Origin: Bacteroidetes bacterium UBA2664
GTDB taxonomy: Bacteria > Bacteroidota > Rhodothermia > Balneolales > Balneolaceae
Length of the DNA stretch: 47,452 bases
Assembly (NCBI GenBank): GCA_002359315.1
Contig: DEMS01000033.1
Location: 1 to 47,452, forward strand
Direction: 5' to 3'
Part shown: positions 17,573 to 25,371 of the stretch, one piece after another
How the letters are laid out: each line of letters opens with the position of its first letter
Position numbering within the stretch: the stretch's first letter is position 1
Made by a program: the position numbers and the translations under genes
Notes under the pieces: generated by a model
The model's input: only the letters and a program-made list of their open reading frames with translations
What the model was told of the DNA's origin: nothing
Databases searched by the model: none

Positions 17573-18922
17573 ATGAATCAACGAACATATATAATTGCAC
17601 TTTTATTAACCCTCGGCCTCATATTATCCGGCTGCTCGGGTGACCCTTCGCATAGCGAAAACAGTGATCATACACATGAAACCACTGCTCAGGTTGATGC
17701 ACATGACGAATTCGAAGTACACGAGCATGAGGAGGAATCGAGCGATCATGCCCATGAAGAGGAAGCCCAATTTGGTAAAGTCCAAGAACTTAAGAATGAA
17801 GATGAACATGCTGATGAAGAATCCGTGCACCTGACCGGTCTTCAGATAGAAACAGCCGGAATCGAATTTGGTACTATGCAATCATTACCACTTGGCGAAA
17901 CCATTAAGACCAACGGTTTTCTTGAATTGCCTCCTCAAAACCAGGCCAAGGTAAGTGCTGTTTTGGGTGGAATCGTCAAGAACATTTACGTGCGAGAGGG
18001 AGACTCTGTTAACGCAGGTGATGTTCTGGCTGAACTGGTAAATCCATTGTTCTCTGAAATGCAGGCAGCCTACCGCAAAACAGCACAACAAATCGGGTAC
18101 TTAGAATCAGATTATCGACGAAAAGAGAGGCTTGCCAATGATGAAATTGGTTCTCAAAGAGAACTTCAGCTTGCCCGATCTGAGTATGAATCAGCACTGG
18201 CAGAGATGCAATCACTACAATCGAAGCTAAGAATGCTGAATTTGAATCCGGAACAGGTACTAGAAGGTGAAATATCAGAAAGTATTCAATTGAAAGCACC
18301 CATAGGTGGCTTTGTACGTGTGATCGAAACCAGCATTGGTCAATATGCCGATCCCACATTAGATCTGTTTGAAATCGTGGATAATGAGCACATTCACATC
18401 GATCTATTGGTGTACGAAAAGGATATTCATAGAGTAAATGTGGATCAGAAAGTACTATTCAAGTACACGAATCAGCCCAATGACCAGTTTTACCGTGCAC
18501 GAATATTTTCGGTGGGTAAAGCCTTTGAGGATAACCCAAGAGCAGTAAGAGTGCATGCCGAAATTGTAGACCGGCAAGATGGCCTTTTACCGGGCATGTT
18601 TGTTGAAGGTCGCATCGTAACTGGGACTAGTCAATCTAAAGTGCTTCCTGAAGGTGCTATAGTTCGTGATGGAGAAGAATATCTTGTTTTTGCCTTGCAA
18701 GAAACTGATACACCCGGAAGTAATGAAGAGGATTTTGACCATGCCCAAGAAGGTGAAGAGCAGGAATTTAAAGTGATCAAAGTCCGCCCTGGTATTACCG
18801 ACACCGGGTACACGGAAGTACGATTCTTTGAATCTCAATCAGAAGATATCCGTTTTGTAACCAAAGGCGCATATTACTTACTTGCCGAAATGAAAAAAGG
18901 AGAGGGCGGACACGAACATTGA
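17573..18922 (+). CDS. CzcB-type periplasmic adaptor with His-rich N-terminus
   Basis: A 449-residue membrane-fusion protein linking the RND pump to the outer-membrane part. The signal ends in lipobox LILSGC (Cys21), so it is a lipoprotein. Residues about 25-70 are rich in His, Asp and Glu (HTHETT, VHEHEEESSDHAHEEE), probably capturing metal ions. The lipoyl/barrel-sandwich halves are visible at KVSAVLGGIVKNIYVREGDSVNAGDVLAEL (about 128-157) and SIQLKAPIGGFVRVIETSIGQYADP, with a coiled-coil hairpin of about 80 residues between, followed by beta-barrel and membrane-proximal domains. It starts 17 nt after czcA and is surely co-transcribed. Length and order are normal for CzcB. Metal choice follows the partner pump: Co, Zn or Cd. 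Confidence 0.9.
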   Translation: MNQRTYIIALLLTLGLILSGCSGDPSHSENSDHTHETTAQVDAHDEFEVHEHEEESSDHAHEEEAQFGKVQELKNEDEHADEESVHLTGLQIETAGIEFGTMQSLPLGETIKTNGFLELPPQNQAKVSAVLGGIVKNIYVREGDSVNAGDVLAELVNPLFSEMQAAYRKTAQQIGYLESDYRRKERLANDEIGSQRELQLARSEYESALAEMQSLQSKLRMLNLNPEQVLEGEISESIQLKAPIGGFVRVIETSIGQYADPTLDLFEIVDNEHIHIDLLVYEKDIHRVNVDQKVLFKYTNQPNDQFYRARIFSVGKAFEDNPRAVRVHAEIVDRQDGLLPGMFVEGRIVTGTSQSKVLPEGAIVRDGEEYLVFALQETDTPGSNEEDFDHAQEGEEQEFKVIKVRPGITDTGYTEVRFFESQSEDIRFVTKGAYYLLAEMKKGEGGHEH

Positions 18923-19031
18923 TTCACAAATAGATCAACCATCACAGAATTATCGGTGTGGCTGGAATTATATTTAAGTGGATTTTTTAGCAAGTTCTAA
19001 TGTTTATTTCACTATATAACTTTTTATTCTT

Positions 19032-21482
19032 ATGAAAAAAGTAACCATTGAATTACCTGTTTTACTACCGGATATTCCTGATATCGACGACCCATGTGTC
19101 CCACGACTCATCGGAACCCTTAAAAGCAGGGTCGGCATTTCATACGCCCACGTAAAACTGGATGATAATGGACAAACTATTCTGTGTATCCATTATAATC
19201 CACATGTAATTACGCTTAAACGTATCAAAGAAATTGCTAAAACCACAGGAGCAAAACTTCACGATACGTTTGGCCACCTGGTTAATAATATTTCAGGTAT
19301 TCGCCATTCTCGTCATGCACGCACTATCACCCAACGCTTAAACAAAATACCCGGTGTTGTGGATGCCTATGCTTCTGCATCGGGTCAGGTTCGTATTGAG
19401 TTCAACCGCAATAAAACCTCGAAGGATGGTTTGCTAGGTAAACTTGATGAAATGGGGCTTCGTTCGAAGAGCGATAAAGAAACAAGTACCTTAAAGCAGA
19501 AAAAACACAAAGGAACAGAGAAAGATCATGACCATGATCACGAACATGGCGGTATATTTGGTGAGAAAACGGAGTTAGTTTTTTCACTGATATCCGGCGG
19601 ACTCCTTGCGGCAGGATTCGGACTATCATTTGTGCGCGGATTTCCCGAATGGGCTTCCCTTGCTCTATATATAGGTGCCTATTTCTTTGGCGGTTTTTAT
19701 CTGGTGCAGGAAGCGTTCACTGAATTAAGAGAAGGAAATTTTGAAATCGATTTTCTGATGTTAGTTGCCGCGATCGGTGCTGCCATTCTTGGTGAGTGGG
19801 CAGAAGGTGCACTACTGCTCTTTCTTTTTAGTCTTGGTCATTCATTGGAGCATTATGCGATGGGACGAGCTCGTGATGCCATTAAAGGTTTGGCCGACTT
19901 AGCTCCTAAAACCGCGCTAAGAAAAACGGATGGAGATACAGAGGAAGTTCCAGTGGATAAACTAGAGACAGGAGATGTTATTGTTATTAAGCCCAACAGC
20001 AAAATCCCTGCCGATGGGGTCATCATTAATGGACAGAGCAGCGTCAATCAGGCCCCTATTACCGGTGAAAGTGTCCCGGTTGATAAAATGGAGTTCACCA
20101 ACATGGACACCATCAAACAAAAACCGGATTCGATTGAAGATAAGTATCGGGTCTTTGCCGGAACTATCAACGGAAACGGTAGCTTGGAAGTAAAAGTCAC
20201 TAAACTATCAAAGGATTCAACTCTCTCTCGATTAATATCGTTGGTGAACGAAGCAGAAACGCAAAAATCACCTACGCAACAATTCACCGATAAATTTGAG
20301 AAATACTTCGTACCCTCAGTGCTTGTATTAGTGGTCGTACTTCACTTTGCTTTTCTAGTTGTTGATGAGCCGTTTTCAGAAAGTTTTTATCGAGCAATGG
20401 CAGTGTTAGTGGCTGCCAGTCCCTGTGCATTGGCTATTTCTACGCCAAGTGCGGTATTAAGTGGGGTGGCACGTGCGGCGCGAGGCGGAGTACTTATTAA
20501 GGGTGGCGGCCCATTGGAGAATCTGGGGGGTCTCAAAGCATTGGCTTTTGACAAGACAGGGACGCTAACAGAAGGTAAACCCAAAATAACCGATGCGATT
20601 CCTTTTGAGGATGCCGATGAAAAAGAACTCCTCACTGTGGCGGTAGCGGTCGAAAGCCTTAGTGATCATCCGCTGGCGGCTGCGGTAGTCAGGGATGGAA
20701 AAGAGAAATTAAATGGAGCTGAACTCCCTGACGCAGAAGATCTGGAATCCGTTACAGGAAAAGGGGTTAAAGCTATGATAAACAACTCGCCTGTATCTAT
20801 TGGAAATTTGAAGTTATTTGAAGAAACCGATGGTACAGACATTCCCGCAGAACTGAAAGATCAGGTTAAAAAGCTCGAAGAAGAAGGAAAAACAACCATG
20901 GTGGTACGCTCAGGTGAGCGTTACCTTGGAATCATCGGACTAATGGACACCCCGCGAGAGGATGCCAAAGAGGTTATCCAACAACTACGCTCAATTGGTT
21001 TGACTCACCTCATTATGCTCACTGGTGACAACCAACGGGTAGCCGATGCCGTTGCCAAAGCCATTGGCATAGACGATCCCAAAGGAAGCCTGCTGCCGGA
21101 GGACAAGGTTGAAGCGATCAAAGAGCTTAGAAAAATGGAGGGTGAAGTAGCTATGGTGGGCGATGGCGTCAATGATGCCCCGGCGATGGCTAACAGTACC
21201 GTAGGTATTGCCATGGGAGCAGCCGGTTCAGATGTAGCACTTGAAACTGCTGATGTAGCATTGATGGCTGATAAGCTTTCCGTGCTACCTTTTGCCATTG
21301 GGCTGAGCCGAAAAACCAAAACCATCATCAAGCAAAACCTGTGGATGAGCTTGGGCATGGTTGCCATCCTAGTACCTGCTACGATCTTTGGCTTGAATAT
21401 CGGGTGGGCAGTGATAGCTCATGAAGGTTCCACCGTGGTTGTGGTATTTAATGCATTAAGATTGTTGGGATATAAATCTTGA
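19032..21482 (+). CDS. P1B-4-type heavy-metal ATPase with CxxC-less HMA-like domains
   Basis: An 816-residue P-type ATPase. The TM6 metal motif is SPC (Ser463-Pro464-Cys465) and TM8 carries HEGST (His797 onward), the signature pair of subgroup P1B-4 (CoaT/PfeT-like), known to export Fe(II), Co(II) and sometimes other cations. The phosphorylation loop has DKTGT (Asp507), the hinge GDGVNDAPAM, and the nucleotide domain LSDHPLAAAVV. Most P1B-4 pumps lack N-terminal metal-binding domains. Here residues about 1-80 and 88-150 look like two ferredoxin-like HMA units without CxxC; the second has HSRH where the Cys loop would be. A His-rich linker (DHDHDHEHGG) follows. It is 109 nt after the adaptor gene and part of the same efflux block. 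Confidence 0.92.
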   Translation: MKKVTIELPVLLPDIPDIDDPCVPRLIGTLKSRVGISYAHVKLDDNGQTILCIHYNPHVITLKRIKEIAKTTGAKLHDTFGHLVNNISGIRHSRHARTITQRLNKIPGVVDAYASASGQVRIEFNRNKTSKDGLLGKLDEMGLRSKSDKETSTLKQKKHKGTEKDHDHDHEHGGIFGEKTELVFSLISGGLLAAGFGLSFVRGFPEWASLALYIGAYFFGGFYLVQEAFTELREGNFEIDFLMLVAAIGAAILGEWAEGALLLFLFSLGHSLEHYAMGRARDAIKGLADLAPKTALRKTDGDTEEVPVDKLETGDVIVIKPNSKIPADGVIINGQSSVNQAPITGESVPVDKMEFTNMDTIKQKPDSIEDKYRVFAGTINGNGSLEVKVTKLSKDSTLSRLISLVNEAETQKSPTQQFTDKFEKYFVPSVLVLVVVLHFAFLVVDEPFSESFYRAMAVLVAASPCALAISTPSAVLSGVARAARGGVLIKGGGPLENLGGLKALAFDKTGTLTEGKPKITDAIPFEDADEKELLTVAVAVESLSDHPLAAAVVRDGKEKLNGAELPDAEDLESVTGKGVKAMINNSPVSIGNLKLFEETDGTDIPAELKDQVKKLEEEGKTTMVVRSGERYLGIIGLMDTPREDAKEVIQQLRSIGLTHLIMLTGDNQRVADAVAKAIGIDDPKGSLLPEDKVEAIKELRKMEGEVAMVGDGVNDAPAMANSTVGIAMGAAGSDVALETADVALMADKLSVLPFAIGLSRKTKTIIKQNLWMSLGMVAILVPATIFGLNIGWAVIAHEGSTVVVVFNALRLLGYKS

Positions 21483-21539
21483 ATATTTCCAGAAAGAAAT
21501 TAGCAGCTTAAAATAACTAATAACAATAAGAGGAAAATT

Positions 21540-21716
21540 ATGGGAAGGAGGTTTGAAGATTTTGGATACAACCTGAGGGAATTGAATCCTTTAGTACGAA
21601 GAAAGGCGCTTGAGATTGCCAACCATTTAATGGAAGAGGAAGGATATATAGAAGGAGAAGCCATTAAGGAAGCTATCAAACAAGTTCAGAAATGGTTTTT
21701 AGATAGACAGGCATAA
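21540..21716 (+). CDS. Short helical protein of 58 residues
   Basis: A short gene 57 nt after the ATPase stop, with AGAGG placed 6-10 nt before the ATG. The product is all-helical and charged, with a core NPLVRRKALEIANHLMEEEG followed by EGEAIKEAIKQVQKWF. That pattern resembles the short YdaT-like proteins ('xLPxxVRxKAIEIANxLLEEGYxEGRAIxIA'), whose role is unknown. Codon use and spacing support a real gene in the efflux operon. Independent evidence is limited to the ribosome-binding site and the family-like pattern. Confidence 0.6.
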   Translation: MGRRFEDFGYNLRELNPLVRRKALEIANHLMEEEGYIEGEAIKEAIKQVQKWFLDRQA

Positions 21717-21876
21717 AACGTAGTCTCGTGATCAATATCCAATGTTAAAGTAATTTGTTGAAAAACGTACAACCACATTTTAAAACTCTTTAATTCAGTG
21801 CAGAGCTGAATTTCTCTACGACACTTTTCGTATCATCCTCTGTTGTTATCTTATCCACTACCTCTTTTTTGTTGGA

Positions 21877-22134
21877 ATGGGTATAAAAGGCATGGTTGCT
21901 AAATTTTCGTCTCCTTGTGAAAGAATTCTTGAGTATTGGGATTATAATAGCACAGACTTAAGTGATAGAAGATTTTGGGCAGACAGATTCAGGATTATAA
22001 AGACAAACCTGAAAAGAAGCTTTCAACCTGCCACTATCCTTAGATTGAGTATCGGACCTGCAGTGATAACTCATGCAGGATCTACGTCGGTGGTTGTGTT
22101 TAATGCGTTGAGACTGCTGGGATATAGATCCTAA
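21877..22134 (+). pseudogene. Decayed 3' end of a second P1B-4 ATPase
   Basis: The last 30 residues read AVITHAGSTSVVVFNALRLL then GYRS and stop, matching the C-terminus of the intact ATPase upstream (AVIAHEGSTVVVVFNALRLL, GYKS). Further upstream WADRF...RIIKTNL and PATI match MADKL...TIIKQNL and PATI of the intact gene, with two in-frame gaps of about 11-13 residues between. The N-terminal two thirds of the ATPase are missing, and the essential TM8 motif reads HAGST instead of HEGST. This is a remnant of a partial tandem duplication or an older paralog, not a working transporter. The open frame of 85 codons has no clear ribosome-binding site. Confidence 0.8.
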
Positions 22135-22258
22135 TCTGCCTCCAAAATAGATTTTTACTACATTTTAAAAGATCAATTTTATAACTCTTCTTCTCTGTTC
22201 CTATCAAAAATGCCATTCTAAATCAATTTAATTGCATTTAAGCATAACATAATATACA

Positions 22259-22274
22259 TTTAGTATGTACTAAA
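22259..22274. promoter_or_regulatory. Palindrome upstream of the redox cassette
   Basis: TTTAGTATGTACTAAA: two perfect 7-bp arms around TG, ending 45 nt before the di-heme gene. Size and position fit a dimeric repressor such as a Fur- or DtxR-type metalloregulator, but I cannot match it to a known consensus. Confidence 0.5.
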
Positions 22275-22319
22275 TTATTTATTAGAGTCTGCTAAATTTT
22301 TAGTTATAACTATAAAAAT

Positions 22320-23519
22320 ATGAATACCCTTATAACGTGGATTAAATGGATCGGCTTTTTAGGCTTTATGTTTGTCATGGGTTGTGATATTATTGTCCCG
22401 GAAGAACCGGCAGATGAAGATCTTCTGGATGGACCTCTATCCGGCCTTTCTTATGAAGAACAACTTCAGTTTCTGAAAGGAGATATTGCCTTTAATGATG
22501 ATGTTTTCACTCCTGAAACGGGTTTAGGGCCTATCTTTGTGGCTACTTCTTGCGGTAGTTGTCACCCGGGAGATGGAAAAGGACATCCCTCTACCACTCT
22601 TACACGTTTTGGACAAACTGAACCCAATACTTCATTGGGTTTGCCGGGTGCACCCCAACTTCAAAACCGGGCCATTCCCGGTTATCAGCCGGAAAAGTTG
22701 CCTGAAGGAACTCCACATATGAAATTCACCCCTCCGGCCGTAACCGGTTTGGGCCTTCTTGCTGCGTTAACAGATGCTCAAATTTTGGAAAATGCCGACC
22801 CCAATGATGAAGACGGAGATGGAATTTCCGGGGTTCCCAACTATATTACTCCCCCCGATTATTTCATTCCGCAATGGTATCACCAGTCACAAAATGGCAA
22901 ATATATAGGCCGGTTTGGCAAAAAAGCAGCTGCAGTTGATTTACTGCATCAAACCACTACAGCTTACAATCAGGACATTGGCATCACCTCAACTTTCGAA
23001 CCAAAGGATGTTTACTCGGACTTGACGATTGACCCGGAAGTATCGGATCAAACCGTAAGGGATGTGGTGTTTTATCTTAGAACGTTAAAGGCACCCATAC
23101 AGCGGAAGCCGGCCGATCCGGATATTATGCATGGAAGAGAAGTATTCAATACCCTCCAATGCAGTTCTTGTCATATCCCAAAATGGACTACTCCGGAATC
23201 GGACATCGCCGCTCTTTCGAACAAAACATTTTACCCGTACACTGATCTTTTACTGCACGATATGGGCCCCGGTTTGGATGACGGAGCCACAGAAGGCTCA
23301 GCGGAAACCTATGAATGGAGAACCCCTCCATTATGGGGATTGGGCCTATCGCCCGATTCACAGGGCGGGAAATACTTCCTGATGCACGACAGCCGGGCTG
23401 AAAGTATTGAAGAGGCCATTTTGATGCATGGTGGTGAAGCTCAATACAGCCACGAGCAATTTCAGTTGCTATCCTCCGAAGAAAAAGAAGCATTAATCAA
23501 GTTTTTGGAATCTCTTTAA
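22320..23519 (+). CDS. Di-heme oxidoreductase lipoprotein (DHOR/DUF1111)
   Basis: A 399-residue lipoprotein (lipobox FVMGC, Cys22) with two c-type heme motifs: CGSCH at 78-82 and CSSCH at 281-285. The sequence between and after them (LTRFGQTEPNTSLGLPGAP, LEDA-type GLLAALTDAQIL, YTDLLLHDMGPGLDDG, WRTPPLWGLG, MHDSRAESIEEAILMHGGEA) is that of the di-heme 'thiol oxidoreductase' family. In other bacteria DHOR proteins sit beside imelysin-type iron proteins. It leads an operon with a Rieske lipoprotein (10 nt gap) and a porin-like protein, behind a palindrome. Likely a periplasm- or surface-facing electron carrier; its donor and acceptor are unknown. Confidence 0.9.
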   Translation: MNTLITWIKWIGFLGFMFVMGCDIIVPEEPADEDLLDGPLSGLSYEEQLQFLKGDIAFNDDVFTPETGLGPIFVATSCGSCHPGDGKGHPSTTLTRFGQTEPNTSLGLPGAPQLQNRAIPGYQPEKLPEGTPHMKFTPPAVTGLGLLAALTDAQILENADPNDEDGDGISGVPNYITPPDYFIPQWYHQSQNGKYIGRFGKKAAAVDLLHQTTTAYNQDIGITSTFEPKDVYSDLTIDPEVSDQTVRDVVFYLRTLKAPIQRKPADPDIMHGREVFNTLQCSSCHIPKWTTPESDIAALSNKTFYPYTDLLLHDMGPGLDDGATEGSAETYEWRTPPLWGLGLSPDSQGGKYFLMHDSRAESIEEAILMHGGEAQYSHEQFQLLSSEEKEALIKFLESL

Positions 23520-23528
23520 ACAGAAAAC

Positions 23529-23969
23529 ATGGAACGAAAAAAATTCATAAAAACCTGCAGCTTCAGCTGCCTTGGCTTGATGGGAGCTTCATTTTTCCTG
23601 GAAGGTTGTTCAGGACCAAAATATCTTAATGCTGAATTGGAAGACGATTTTCTACTCGTTCCCCTATCTGCTTTTGAACTCGAGAAAAAGGAGGAAAATA
23701 ATTTCAGGAAATATATAGTGGCCTATAACAACCGGTTGAAATTCCCGGTTTCCATATTCAGGCTATCTGATACAGAATATCGTGCTTTGCTCATGAGGTG
23801 CACTCACAAAGGCACAGAACTGCAAGTATTTGGTGATCGCCTTCAGTGCCCCGCCCATGGAAGTGAGTTTACCCAAAACGGAGAAGTGCAGAATGGTCCG
23901 GCAGAAACCCCGCTTCAAACTTTTCCTGTACATATCGAAGGCATGAAATTAAAAATCGATATGGGATAA
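23529..23969 (+). CDS. Rieske 2Fe-2S lipoprotein
   Basis: A 146-residue protein. A basic N-terminus and hydrophobic stretch end in LEGC (Cys27), indicating a lipoprotein, possibly Tat-dependent. The Rieske cluster ligands are Cys91 and His93 in CTHKG and Cys107 and His110 in CPAHGSEF, in the usual order, followed by the NGEVQNGPAETPL loop that closes the cluster. The domain is short, more like small periplasmic Rieske proteins than cytochrome bc1 subunits. With only 10 nt to the di-heme gene, the two are likely translated together and probably exchange electrons. No quinol oxidase or bc1 gene is nearby. Confidence 0.9.
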   Translation: MERKKFIKTCSFSCLGLMGASFFLEGCSGPKYLNAELEDDFLLVPLSAFELEKKEENNFRKYIVAYNNRLKFPVSIFRLSDTEYRALLMRCTHKGTELQVFGDRLQCPAHGSEFTQNGEVQNGPAETPLQTFPVHIEGMKLKIDMG

Positions 23970-24010
23970 TTTCACCTTTCAAAAATTTAAAAAACAATGT
24001 GTTAACTTCG

Positions 24011-25240
24011 ATGAAGAAAACTATACTACTTTTTTTAATTCTTGCCTGTGCCATTAACGCCAATGCCCAGATTGACAGCACTCTATTCAAAGATACCCGA
24101 ATCGATACGGTATCGGCAAATGCGATGAATATGGATGCCGTTTATGAGCGCCCGTTTTATCAGACTGGTACATCACATGTTTCTGTAGGCGGCTATATAG
24201 AGGCCGATTATCAATATATGGGAGAGGACGGGATTACCGAAGGCCATACCTTCCGTATTCCTCGGTTTACTCTTTTTGTAGGCTCCTCAATTCACCCGAA
24301 AATCAGGTTTCTTTCTGAAACAGAATTTGAGGAGGGCGGAGGAAAAATAGCCATTGAGTTTGCCGCACTGGATGTTAGCGTTATCCCGATGCTCAATTTT
24401 CGTGGAGGTATCATCATGAATCCCATCGGAGCCTTTAATCAGAACCATGACGGCCCAAAATGGGAATTTATTGACCGGCCCATCGCTATGACCGAAATGC
24501 TGCCTGCTACATGGAGTAACGTAGGCTTTGGCCTGTACGGAAAACGATTTGTAAACAATTGGGGCTTTGGCTACGAGATCTATCTCACCAACGGATTTAA
24601 TAACAGCATTATCGCAAACGGAGAAAACAGAACCTTTTTACCAGCGGCCAAAGAAAATACCGAACGCTTTGAAGAAAGTAACAACGGTATGCCTTTGATT
24701 ACTGGTAAACTGGCTGTGAAAAACCAAAACATCGGGGAAATAGGCGTTTCTTATATGGGAGGGATTTACAATACCTTTGAGGATGATGGGTTGTTTCTGG
24801 ATGAAAAAAGGCGATTGGATGTTTATGCCGTAGATTTTAATACCTCGCTGGATATAACAGGTACCTATATAACCGGTGAATGGGCCTGGGTGAGGGTGGA
24901 TGTGCCGGAAACCTACGGCCAGCAATTCGGAAATCGGCAACAAGGCGGGTTCGTGGATATCGTACAACCGGTTTTAAAGCGGCCGTTGGCCGGATTTGAG
25001 AACGCAGTGCTGAACCTGGCATTCAGGCTGGAGTACGTAGACTGGAATGTGGGTACCTTTAGGGAAACAGGGGGGAATATTTCAGACGACTTGTGGGCCA
25101 TTATTCCGGGTGTGAGCTTCAGGCCCTCTGCTCAAACGGTACTACGTTTAAATTACCGGTATATGCAACAACAGGATATTCTGGGTAATCCACCGGCAAA
25201 AATTGCGGGTATTCAAATTGGGTTTTCCAGTTATTTTTGA
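24011..25240 (+). CDS. Outer-membrane porin-like beta-barrel
   Basis: A 409-residue protein. The frame is open from a GTG at 23999, but the ATG at 24011 begins a clean signal peptide ending in ANA before Gln. The rest is strand-rich with alternating hydrophobic residues and aromatic girdles: VGGYIEADYQYMG, FRIPRFTLFVGSSIHPKIRF, FRGGIIMNPIGAFNQNHDGP, and a C-terminal FSSYF ending in phenylalanine, as expected for a BamA-inserted barrel. It resembles porin O/P-type proteins, often found with metal or phosphate uptake. It lies 41 nt after the Rieske gene, completing a three-gene envelope cassette. Its pore substrate is unknown. Confidence 0.75.
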   Translation: MKKTILLFLILACAINANAQIDSTLFKDTRIDTVSANAMNMDAVYERPFYQTGTSHVSVGGYIEADYQYMGEDGITEGHTFRIPRFTLFVGSSIHPKIRFLSETEFEEGGGKIAIEFAALDVSVIPMLNFRGGIIMNPIGAFNQNHDGPKWEFIDRPIAMTEMLPATWSNVGFGLYGKRFVNNWGFGYEIYLTNGFNNSIIANGENRTFLPAAKENTERFEESNNGMPLITGKLAVKNQNIGEIGVSYMGGIYNTFEDDGLFLDEKRRLDVYAVDFNTSLDITGTYITGEWAWVRVDVPETYGQQFGNRQQGGFVDIVQPVLKRPLAGFENAVLNLAFRLEYVDWNVGTFRETGGNISDDLWAIIPGVSFRPSAQTVLRLNYRYMQQQDILGNPPAKIAGIQIGFSSYF

Positions 25241-25342
25241 TAATCGTTTCGAAAAAAGTATAATCCAAAATGTGCAATCCCTGATATTAAACCAATCCAA
25301 TACATTAAAGAGTTTGTTCCTTTAAATGAAACCGATTGTTGT

Positions 25343-25369
25343 ATCCGGACAGGGGCAGTCTGTCCGGAT
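25343..25369. terminator. Stem-loop between convergent genes
   Basis: 10-bp perfect stem ATCCGGACAG (25343-25352) and CTGTCCGGAT (25360-25369) with a 7-nt loop. It lies between the porin-like gene and the oppositely directed Gfo/Idh/MocA gene, so it probably ends transcription from one or both sides. U-runs are short (TATTATT on the plus strand). Confidence 0.6.
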
Positions 25370-25371
25370 TA

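Noticed and set aside
21789..21966. Minus-strand protein-like fragment ending in EVVDKITTEDDTKSVVEKFSSALN-type sequence
   Set aside because: Short, without a start codon, and largely antisense to the ATPase remnant. It could be a gene fragment but I cannot place it in a family.
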